Shown: piece by piece, positions 1 through 5,229 of the stretch
How positions within the stretch are numbered: position 1 is the stretch's first letter
Layout: the number at the start of each line of letters is the position of its first letter
DNA from: Brevundimonas sp.
GTDB lineage: Bacteria > Pseudomonadota > Alphaproteobacteria > Caulobacterales > Caulobacteraceae
Assembly: GCA_020253595.1 (NCBI GenBank)
Contig: JADCBH010000087.1
Location: forward strand, 1 to 5,551
DNA length: 5,551 bases
Direction: 5' to 3'
Program-made: the position numbers and the translations under genes
Notes under the pieces: generated by a model
Told to the model about the DNA's origin: nothing
Seen by the model: the letters and a program-made list of their open reading frames with translations, nothing else
The model's database searches: none

Positions 1-182
1 CGACCTTCCCGCCGGAGGCGTCAGTAGCGGCAAGGCTCTAACAGGGCCGTTGGTCCCCGGTCAGTCGCGTCCGAACGACGCGGGGCCGTCCGCTTCCGAT
101 CAGACCAATCGCGCGGAGCAGAAGACGCGAAGCCGAAACTACATACCACACGGTCTCCGGGCCTCGCGCCCGCTGCTCCGCC

Positions 183-215
183 CGCCCTTCCCATCCCGTT
201 CACAACGGAAGGGCG
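183..215. repeat. 9-bp perfect inverted repeat upstream of the yggT promoter
   Basis: CGCCCTTCC at 183-191 is matched exactly by GGAAGGGCG at 207-215, with 15 bases between. An alternative pairing adds CCGTT/AACGG around a CAC loop. No T-tract follows on the + strand, so it is a poor + strand terminator. It lies about 43 bases upstream of the proposed -35 element, so it could be the end of an upstream transcript or a protein-binding site. Its function is unknown. Confidence 0.5.
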
Positions 216-257
216 ATGACTCGCGCCCGCGCCGAAGCGACTGTCCTCCGATCAGCG

Positions 258-286
258 TTGGCCTTTTCGGATCGGCTCGCTAAAAC
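258..286 (+). promoter_or_regulatory. Probable housekeeping (sigma-73 type) promoter of yggT
   Basis: GCTAAAAC at 279-286 matches all eight positions of the Caulobacter housekeeping -10 consensus GCTANAWC. TTGGCCT at 258-264 is a partial match (4 of 7) to the -35 consensus TTGACGS, and the 14-base spacer is within the described 10-14 range. Transcription would begin near 292, giving a leader of about 20 bases that contains the ribosome binding site. The consensus is established knowledge for Caulobacter; its use here is inference. Confidence 0.6.
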
Positions 287-302
287 TCGGAGCTGATTTT
301 TC

Positions 303-307
303 AGGAG
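303..307 (+). promoter_or_regulatory. Ribosome binding site fixing the GTG start of yggT
   Basis: AGGAG at 303-307 lies six bases before a GTG at 314-316. It is the best Shine-Dalgarno match in the window. It supports GTG as the true start, because no in-frame ATG lies nearby and the family's first membrane segment begins just after it. Confidence 0.8.
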
Positions 308-313
308 ACTATC

Positions 314-646
314 GTGGGTATCGGCGGCGGCATCGCAGGCTTCATCTACTTTCTCGTCGATCAGCTCTTTTTCCTGCTGTGGCTGGCGATCATTGTTTCC
401 GCTATCCTGAGTTGGCTTTTCGCATTCGACGTCATCAATTACCGAAACCGCTTCGTGGGCCAGTTGGCCAACTTCCTCGACTCGGTCGTCTCGCCAGTTC
501 TCGCGCCCCTTCGCCGGTTCATTCCGCCATTGGGAGGGATCGACGTGACTCCAATCGTCGCCCTGCTAATCATCTCGGGTGTGCGGACGTACTTGCTTCC
601 CCCGTTTGGTTCGGCGTTGGCAACGCTTTTCAGCGGCGGTGTCTGA
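314..646 (+). CDS. yggT: YggT-family integral membrane protein
   Basis: The 110-residue product has the size and pattern of the YggT family: an inner-membrane protein with two hydrophobic stretches, here about residues 9-39 and 79-98, joined by a short loop. The family hallmarks are visible: ILSWL at 31-35, PVLAPLRRFIPPLGGIDVTP at 61-80, then the second hydrophobic segment. YggT proteins are widespread in bacteria and have been linked to osmotic or turgor adaptation and to envelope or division functions; the exact role is unsettled. The GTG start is chosen because AGGAG sits six bases upstream and the frame fits the family length. The gene has its own likely promoter at 258-286. In many bacteria yggT sits by yggS, proC or other division-related genes; here it is followed after 132 bases by an acyl-CoA dehydrogenase-type gene, so the context says little about its job. 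Family assignment is firm; function is not. Confidence 0.92.
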   Translation: MGIGGGIAGFIYFLVDQLFFLLWLAIIVSAILSWLFAFDVINYRNRFVGQLANFLDSVVSPVLAPLRRFIPPLGGIDVTPIVALLIISGVRTYLLPPFGSALATLFSGGV

Positions 647-778
647 CCTCCTGTTGCACCAAGGCCGCGCGTTGGATGTAGCCACCGCCGCAACGCACCA
701 TTCCGCGCTTGCGCCGCCGACGGACGCTTCTAAGGTGCCCCTCGCCCGGGCGGAGACGCCGCAGCAGACCTCGACCGC

Positions 779-1660
779 ATGAGTTCCCAGATCAAATCCG
801 TCGCCGTCATCGGCGCAGGCCAGATGGGCGTCGGCATCGCCCAGACGATTGCCTCGGGCGGCTATCGGGTCAGCCTGTACGACGTTGACGCCGCGCGGCT
901 TCCGGTGGCGCTTGCCATGATCGCCGCCAGCCTGGCCCGTCAGGTCGAGCGGGGCGCGTCGACCCAGGCCCAGGCCGACGCGGCGCTGGCCGCCGTCTCG
1001 CCCGTCACCACGCTTTCGGACGCCGGCAAGGCTGATCTCGTCATCGAGGCTGCGGTCGAGGACGAGGCCGTCAAGAAGGCGGTGTTCGCCGAGCTTGTGC
1101 CGCACCTCGGGCCCGATACGCTTCTGGCATCCAACACCTCCTCGATCTCCATCACGCGCCTGGCGTCGGCCACCGACCGGCCCGATCGCTTCATCGGCCT
1201 GCACTTCATGAAGCCGGCGCCGGTAATGAAGCTGGTCGAGATCATTCGCGGCATTGCCACCTCGGCGGCCACCTATGACGCCGCTGTCGCGTTCGCCGAA
1301 AGCCTGGGCAAGACGACGACAAATGCCGAAGACTTCCCTGCCTTCATCGTCAATCGCATCCTGGTACCGATGATCAATGAGGCGATCTACACCCTGTACG
1401 AAGGGGTCGGGAACGTTGCCTCCATCGACAAGGCGCTGAAGCTCGGTGCCAATCACCCGATGGGTCCGCTGGAGCTGGCCGACTTCATGGGGCTGGACGT
1501 CGTCCTGGCCATCATGAACGTGCTCTATGAGGGGCTGGCGGACTCCAAGTATCGCCCCTGTCCGCTGCTCGTGAAATACGTCGAGGCCGGCTGGCTGGGT
1601 CGCAAGTCCGGCCGGGGCTTCTATGACTATTCCGGCGAGACGCCGGTTCCGACGCGCTGA
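779..1660 (+). CDS. hbd: 3-hydroxybutyryl-CoA dehydrogenase
   Basis: This 293-residue cytoplasmic enzyme should interconvert (S)-3-hydroxybutyryl-CoA and acetoacetyl-CoA with NAD(P), in fatty-acid or butanoate and possibly polyhydroxybutyrate-linked metabolism. The Rossmann glycine motif GAGQMG is at residues 12-17, followed by the beta-strand acid in YDVD (34-37). The catalytic set is complete and spaced exactly as in human HAD: Ser121 (SNTSS), His142 (LHFMKP), Glu154 (KLVEII) and Asn192 (VNR). The C-terminal helical domain carries NHPMGPLELADFMGLD (225-240) and the closing GRKSGRGFYDY (274-284). At 293 residues it is the normal length of the stand-alone enzyme, without a fused hydratase. 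One oddity is Lys145 where the family usually has Asn (HFFNP or HFMNP). The ATG at 779 has no clear Shine-Dalgarno, but the glycine motif starts at residue 12, so little can be missing. The next gene overlaps its stop codon (TGATG), suggesting translational coupling. Chain-length preference and cofactor cannot be read from the sequence. Confidence 0.95.
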   Translation: MSSQIKSVAVIGAGQMGVGIAQTIASGGYRVSLYDVDAARLPVALAMIAASLARQVERGASTQAQADAALAAVSPVTTLSDAGKADLVIEAAVEDEAVKKAVFAELVPHLGPDTLLASNTSSISITRLASATDRPDRFIGLHFMKPAPVMKLVEIIRGIATSAATYDAAVAFAESLGKTTTNAEDFPAFIVNRILVPMINEAIYTLYEGVGNVASIDKALKLGANHPMGPLELADFMGLDVVLAIMNVLYEGLADSKYRPCPLLVKYVEAGWLGRKSGRGFYDYSGETPVPTR

Positions 1661-2235
1661 TGGCTCGGCGCGCCGTACGCTTCGACCGGGTCGAGGACCT
1701 GCCGGGCCAGACGCGCGTCACCTGGCGGCGCACGCGCATGGCCATTCCGCTGGCGGCGTTGGCGGGAATCGCCTGGCCGCCCATCATTCTGACGCTGCTG
1801 ATCTGGCCGCCCGAGAACTGGATGCCGGGCCGCGATATCGACTGGCGGATCGTGCTTCTGGCGCTGGGGGTCATCGCCGTCCCTGCGGGACTTGTGGCCA
1901 TCCGTCGCGAGCGCGATCGCCACGGCCGTCCCGGCACCAGGCTCGGCATCGTCTGGCGCTTCATGCTGTACGGCGGCCTGTTGGCGGCGGGCCTTCAGAC
2001 CCTGGTGGCCCTGTTGATGGTGATCATCGGTCTGATCGCCTCCGGAGATGTGTGGCAGGGCATCGGGGCGACCGAGACAACGCTGCTGATCTATGGCGTC
2101 GGCGGGCTGCCCATCGCGGTTCTGGTCGGGGTGTCCTATGCCCTGTGGGCCGGGCTGTGCGCAGCCTTCATCGCCTTCGTGCCCGCCCCGGAGCGGGTGC
2201 GGGATCGGCTGGGTCTGATGAGCGACCCCGCCTGA
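1660..2235 (+). CDS. Uncharacterised four-helix membrane protein
   Basis: I do not recognise the family. The 191-residue product begins with a basic, soluble stretch of about 26 residues containing several Arg, then has hydrophobic segments at about 27-49, 64-81, 101-128 and 141-174; the last is long enough to be one or two passes. A charged loop (RRERDRHGR, 82-90) lies between segments two and three and probably faces the cytoplasm under the positive-inside rule. There are no conserved Cys pairs, His clusters or obvious catalytic motifs. The start is taken at 1660 because its ATG shares one base with the TGA of the dehydrogenase gene, a typical coupled arrangement; an alternative ATG at 1738 would remove the basic N-terminus and start directly at the first helix. 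The coupling implies co-expression with the dehydrogenase but not a shared function. Codon use and GC content match the neighbours, so it looks like a native gene. That it is a real gene is likely; any function would be a guess. Confidence 0.75.
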   Translation: MARRAVRFDRVEDLPGQTRVTWRRTRMAIPLAALAGIAWPPIILTLLIWPPENWMPGRDIDWRIVLLALGVIAVPAGLVAIRRERDRHGRPGTRLGIVWRFMLYGGLLAAGLQTLVALLMVIIGLIASGDVWQGIGATETTLLIYGVGGLPIAVLVGVSYALWAGLCAAFIAFVPAPERVRDRLGLMSDPA

Positions 2236-2254
2236 CGCCTTACCGCGAATTCAG

Positions 2255-2280
2255 TTTACGACCGCCGATGGTCGTGTAAA
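2255..2280. repeat. Imperfect hairpin between the membrane-protein gene and the DUF418 gene
   Basis: TTTACGACC (2255-2263) pairs with GGTC-GT-GTAAA (2270-2280) around a GCCGAT loop, nine pairs with a two-base bulge. It starts 20 bases after the stop codon at 2235. There is no T-run directly after it, so it would be a poor terminator; the TTTTT downstream (2298-2302) is 17 bases away. It could equally be an operator or an mRNA-stabilising hairpin. Confidence 0.4.
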
Positions 2281-2312
2281 GCTCCCTTGTCTCTTGCTTT
2301 TTGGGGAAGCAC

Positions 2313-3548
2313 ATGGTCATGCCCGCCACCGAGGCCCAGCCTCTGTCCGCATCGGGGGGGCTTACCCCCGTCCAGCCCAAGGACCGCATCTTCCAGCTCG
2401 ACATGCTGCGCGGCTGGGCGATCCTGGGCATTCTGGCGGTTAACGCCATGGCCTTCGCCTGGCCCATTGTCGTCGAAACCGCGGCGACGGACCCTTTCGA
2501 CCATACCGGCGCGGACGCCTGGGGTGCCTGGGTCACCGAGGTGTTCTTCCAGGACAAGTTCCGGACCCTGTTCACCATGCTGTTCGGGGTGTCGATTTTC
2601 CTCGTCGGCGGCGAACGGTCGGACGAGGCGCGGGGCAAGCTCCTGCGCAGCCGCATCCTGTGGCTCGGGGTCTTCGGCCTGATCCACGGAGCCGCTTTCT
2701 GGTACGGCGACATCCTGCTGCACTATGCTTACTGCGGTGCCATCATGCTCTTGATGCGCTCGTGGAGCGCGGGTCGCCTGTTGTGGGTCGGGGGTGCGAT
2801 CTCGGCGCTCTGGGCCCTGGTCGCCACGGCCGCCCCGCTCGCGCTCGGCGCGCTCGGCCCTGAGTTCCAGGAGCAGATGCAGGCGAACAGCCCTCAGGTG
2901 ACAATGGAGACGGTCAACGCCGCCGTTGCCGCCTACAAGACCAGCTTCGCCTCGCCCTGGATCGAGAATTTCAAGGCCTGGCTGATGCTGGCCATGCTGT
3001 CACTGTTCCTCATCCCCGTGACGATCCCGCTGATGATGTTGGGGTTGGGTCTCTACAAGTCCGGCTTCTTTGTCGGCCGTTCGCCCGTGATCGTCTATCT
3101 CCTCGTGTTCCTCGCGGCCGCAGCGGTGCTCGCCACCGACGCCTGGGCCAGCCTGCCGGGTCAGGATCCGGCTGCGCTGCCGGTCGCGGGACTGGACGAT
3201 GCCGCTGGTGGCATGGCACCCCTGATCACCCTCGGCTACGCCTCGATGCTGATCCTGCTGACCAAGATGGGTCTGCGCATGGTCACCGGGGTTCTGGTGC
3301 CGGTCGGTCGCATGGCCTTCACCAACTACCTGACCCAGACCTTGATCATGGCCAGCCTCTTCTACCTGCCGTGGGGACCGCAGTGGATGGGGGAGTATCA
3401 TCCTGCCGCCCTCTGGACCGTGGTCGGTGCCATCTGGGTGGCCCAGCTGATCTGGTCGCCGCTGTGGCTGTCGGTCTTCTCCAACGGCCCACTGGAATGG
3501 ATGTGGCGATCGCTGACCTACGGCCGGATGGTGCCGCTGAGGAAATAG
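2313..3548 (+). CDS. DUF418 / YeiB-type multi-pass membrane protein
   Basis: The 411-residue product has the full DUF418 (YeiB-like) architecture. In order it shows RIFQLDMLRGWAILGIL at 25-41, which opens the first helix; KFRTLFTMLFG at 82-92; the LIHGAAFWYGDIL region at 123-135; two central helices near 222-246 and 257-275; VGRMAFTNYLTQT at 331-343; and the closing GPLEWMWRSLTYGR at 392-405. About eight to ten membrane helices are expected. The family is inner-membrane, distantly related to membrane acyltransferases, and mostly of unknown function; some members are thought to act in transport or envelope modification. I chose the ATG at 2313, with GGGGA five bases upstream. A TTG at 2301 would add four residues but would place the GGGGA motif inside the gene, and an ATG at 2319 would drop two. 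The first 24 residues are polar and probably disordered, and their coding sequence contains a run of seven G (2354-2360). It stands 77 bases from the previous gene and is probably a separate unit or the end of the preceding one. Family is sure; function is not. Confidence 0.9.
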   Translation: MVMPATEAQPLSASGGLTPVQPKDRIFQLDMLRGWAILGILAVNAMAFAWPIVVETAATDPFDHTGADAWGAWVTEVFFQDKFRTLFTMLFGVSIFLVGGERSDEARGKLLRSRILWLGVFGLIHGAAFWYGDILLHYAYCGAIMLLMRSWSAGRLLWVGGAISALWALVATAAPLALGALGPEFQEQMQANSPQVTMETVNAAVAAYKTSFASPWIENFKAWLMLAMLSLFLIPVTIPLMMLGLGLYKSGFFVGRSPVIVYLLVFLAAAAVLATDAWASLPGQDPAALPVAGLDDAAGGMAPLITLGYASMLILLTKMGLRMVTGVLVPVGRMAFTNYLTQTLIMASLFYLPWGPQWMGEYHPAALWTVVGAIWVAQLIWSPLWLSVFSNGPLEWMWRSLTYGRMVPLRK

Positions 3549-3551
3549 GGC

Positions 3552-3633
3552 GTAGGGCTTGAGGCTTGGGGTCGCCCCCTCGACAGGGCGAGCAGCCTCC
3601 TGGCTACTAAGCCCTACTCACCAAGCCCTACTC
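3552..3633. repeat. Nested inverted repeat with a 14-base tandem unit
   Basis: Three bases after the DUF418 stop, GTAGGGCTT (3552-3560), GAGGCT (3561-3566) and TCGCCC (3572-3577) are answered in reverse order by GGGCGA (3586-3591), AGCCTC (3594-3599) and AAGCCCTAC (3609-3617), a long interrupted hairpin of 21 pairs with an eight-base loop. The outer right arm is then repeated: AAGCCCTACTC occurs at 3609-3619 and again at 3623-3633, period 14, and the second copy gives a 10-base match to the left arm (3552-3561 with 3622-3631). TCCCTTT follows. It could terminate the DUF418 transcript or be a dispersed intergenic palindrome of REP type; only a genome-wide search could tell. Confidence 0.65.
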
Positions 3634-3650
3634 CCTTTAAACAGCGCGCC

Positions 3651-5135
3651 ATGACCGACGCCGCGCCGCCCGCCCGCCCCGAAGCCCGAAGCCCTCGGGG
3701 CTTCGCTGATCGCCGGGGTCCGGACGTCGCCGCAGAACGCCGCATCGTGGCCCGGGTCACCGAGGTCTATGAGCGCTGGGGGTTTGAGCCGCTGGAGACC
3801 GGCGCGTTCGAGTACGCCGACGCCCTGGGCAAGTTCCTGCCTGACGCCGACCGTCCCAATGAGGGCGTCTTCGCGCTCCAGGATGACGACGAGCAGTGGA
3901 TGGCACTGCGCTACGATCTGACGGCGCCTCTGGCCCGGTTCGCGGCCCAGACCTGGGAAACCCTGCCCAAGCCTTACCGCCGCTATGCCTTCGGCCTGGT
4001 GTGGCGAAATGAGAAGCCCGGCCCCGGCCGTTTCCGCGAGTTTGTCCAGTGCGACGCCGATACCGTCGGCTCCGACCGCCCGGAGGCTGACGCCGAGATC
4101 ATCGCCATGGCGTGCGAGGGGTTGAAGGCGGCGGGCCTGTCCGAAGGGCAGGCGGTGGTGCGCGTCTCGAACCGAAAACTGTTCGATGGCCTGTTCGACG
4201 CTGGCGGGGTGACGGATCCGGTCCAGCGCCTGACGGCGCTGCGCGCCATCGACAAGTACGACCGCCTGGGGTGGGACGGGGTGGCCGCCCTTCTGGGCGA
4301 AGGCCGTCTGGACGAGAGCGGTGACTACACCAAGGGGGCGCGGCTGCCCGCCTCGGTCGCCCAGACCATTCAGGCCTTCCTTGGCTCGGCCGGGGAGGGG
4401 ACGCGCTCGGAGACGCTGGACGCCATTGCGCGCGTCGGGGGGCTCGGCGCGGCGGGAGAGGCAGCTTTGAACGAGCTGGCGGGCATCGACCGGGCTCTGG
4501 CCGCCATGGGCGTGGACCAGGCCGCTGTCCGCTTTGACCCGACCATCGTGCGGGGGCTGGAGTATTACACCGGCGCCGTGTTCGAGGCGGAGCTGCTACT
4601 GGAGACGACCGACGAGAAGGGCCGGGCCGTCCGCTTCGGCTCCATCGGCGGCGGCGGCCGCTATGACGATCTTGTCGCGCGCTTCACGGGCGAGGCGACG
4701 CCCGCGACCGGCTTCTCCTTCGGGGTCTCGCGCCTGGCCTCGGCGCTCCGGGCGGCGGGTCGCAGCGAGGCCGCCACGCGCGGGCCGGTCGTCGTCATCG
4801 TCTTCGACGAGGCGGATATGCAGCACTACCTCGACGCCGTCGCCGAGCTGCGACGTAGCGGCATCGCGGCGGAACTGTATCTCGGCCGGGCCGGCATGAA
4901 GGCGCAGATGAAGTACGCCGACCGCAGGGGCGCGCCAGCCGCTGTCATGCTCGGCGGAAACGAGATCGCGGCGGGTCAGGTGACCATAAAGGATCTCGAC
5001 GTGGGTCGAGCCCTGGCCGCAGGTCTGGCGGACAATGAGGCCTGGAAGGCCGCCCGACCGGGTCAGCAGACCGTGGCTCGCAGGGCCCTTGTGTCGACCA
5101 TTCGTACCATTATCGAAGGTTCTTCGATAACCTGA
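3651..5135 (+). CDS. hisS: Histidyl-tRNA synthetase
   Basis: The 494-residue cytoplasmic class II enzyme charges tRNA-His with histidine using ATP. The N-terminal catalytic core shows PRGFADRRGPD (15-25), the motif 1 region with YERWGFEPLETGAFEYADAL (40-59), the LRYDLTAPLARF strand (86-97), motif 2 as VWRNEKPGPGRFREF (117-131), the histidine-specific VRGLEYYTGAVFE (300-312), GGGGRYDDL (333-341) and motif 3 GFSFGVSRL (354-362). A helical insertion fills about 190-290, and the anticodon-binding domain begins near 378 (GPVVVIVFDE). It is longer than E. coli HisRS (424), as is usual for this alphaproteobacterial type, and motif 2 and LRYDLTAP resemble the eukaryote-like branch more than the E. 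coli form. The ATG at 3651 lacks a Shine-Dalgarno, but PRGFAD starts at residue 15, so the start must lie near it. A GC hairpin covers codons 13-19 and a palindrome covers the last codons. No his biosynthesis genes follow before the terminator. Confidence 0.97.
   Translation: MTDAAPPARPEARSPRGFADRRGPDVAAERRIVARVTEVYERWGFEPLETGAFEYADALGKFLPDADRPNEGVFALQDDDEQWMALRYDLTAPLARFAAQTWETLPKPYRRYAFGLVWRNEKPGPGRFREFVQCDADTVGSDRPEADAEIIAMACEGLKAAGLSEGQAVVRVSNRKLFDGLFDAGGVTDPVQRLTALRAIDKYDRLGWDGVAALLGEGRLDESGDYTKGARLPASVAQTIQAFLGSAGEGTRSETLDAIARVGGLGAAGEAALNELAGIDRALAAMGVDQAAVRFDPTIVRGLEYYTGAVFEAELLLETTDEKGRAVRFGSIGGGGRYDDLVARFTGEATPATGFSFGVSRLASALRAAGRSEAATRGPVVVIVFDEADMQHYLDAVAELRRSGIAAELYLGRAGMKAQMKYADRRGAPAAVMLGGNEIAAGQVTIKDLDVGRALAAGLADNEAWKAARPGQQTVARRALVSTIRTIIEGSSIT
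3687..3705 (+). promoter_or_regulatory. GC-rich hairpin just inside the hisS reading frame
   Basis: CGAAGCCC (3687-3694), loop TCG, GGGCTTCG (3698-3705) is a perfect eight-pair stem starting 36 bases after the A of the hisS ATG. GAAGCCC is duplicated immediately upstream (3681-3687), so an alternative pairing partner exists for the right arm. As mRNA it would be very stable close to the initiation site, on a gene with no evident Shine-Dalgarno. It may slow early elongation or regulate initiation, or be a chance result of GC-rich codons. Confidence 0.4.
5110..5130. repeat. Perfect 9-bp palindrome over the hisS 3' end
   Basis: TTATCGAAG (5110-5118), loop GTT, CTTCGATAA (5122-5130) is a perfect inverted repeat ending two bases before the hisS stop codon TGA (5133-5135). 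It is AT-richer than everything around it. No T-run follows, so it is not an intrinsic terminator by itself. It encodes the final residues of HisRS, which lie beyond the conserved anticodon-binding fold. Confidence 0.6.
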
Positions 5136-5155
5136 TCTCCTCGCGGATGAGTGAT

Positions 5156-5179
5156 CGACGTTTAGTCATGAAAGCGTCG
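5156..5179 (+). repeat. Hairpin in the hisS downstream region
   Basis: CGACGTTT (5156-5163) pairs with AAA-G-CGTCG (5171-5179) around the loop AGTCATG, eight pairs with a single bulged G at 5174. It lies 20 bases after the hisS stop and would be part of its 3' UTR. It is also covered by a 25-codon frame (5147-5224) that I do not accept as a gene. Confidence 0.4.
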
Positions 5180-5229
5180 GATTACACACGGCCTTTGATT
5201 GACTTGAAACCGTCATGGCGGTGATGTGG

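Larger units (their letters stand above)
1..313. other. Leading region without a supportable gene
   Basis: I see no convincing coding sequence in these 313 bases. One + strand frame stays open from base 2 to 283, but its translation is rich in Arg, Pro and Ser with no recognisable domain, uses codons rare for this genome (ATA, CGA, CTA) in places, and runs into the promoter of the next gene. Another frame ends at a TAA at 39-41 and could be the last dozen codons of an upstream gene, but that is too short to judge. A 60-codon - strand frame is equally unconvincing. The identifiable content is an inverted repeat at 183-215, a promoter at 258-286 and a ribosome binding site at 303-307. Confidence 0.6.

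Noticed and set aside
2..283. Open + strand frame through the first 283 bases, possible C-terminus of an upstream gene
   Set aside because: The translation is low-complexity and Arg/Pro/Ser-rich without domain features, some codons are rare for this genome, and the frame runs through the inverted repeat and most of the promoter of the next gene.
743..752. CGCCCGGGCG palindrome upstream of the dehydrogenase gene
   Set aside because: A ten-base GC-only palindrome is expected often by chance in DNA of this composition, and no promoter or second site accompanies it.
647..778. Promoter for the dehydrogenase gene
   Set aside because: No -35/-10 pair in this 132-base gap comes close to the consensus; TTCTAA near 729 is too weak to call.
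566..1456. Long - strand frame of 296 codons opposite the dehydrogenase gene
   Set aside because: It is a shadow of a well-supported + strand gene; its translation is rich in Arg, Gly and Asp with no recognisable motif, as expected from GC-rich antisense sequence.
5147..5224. Small 25-codon + strand frame just after hisS
   Set aside because: There is no ribosome binding site, no recognisable sequence, and it overlaps a hairpin and the near-palindrome; too short to support without conservation or ribosome profiling.
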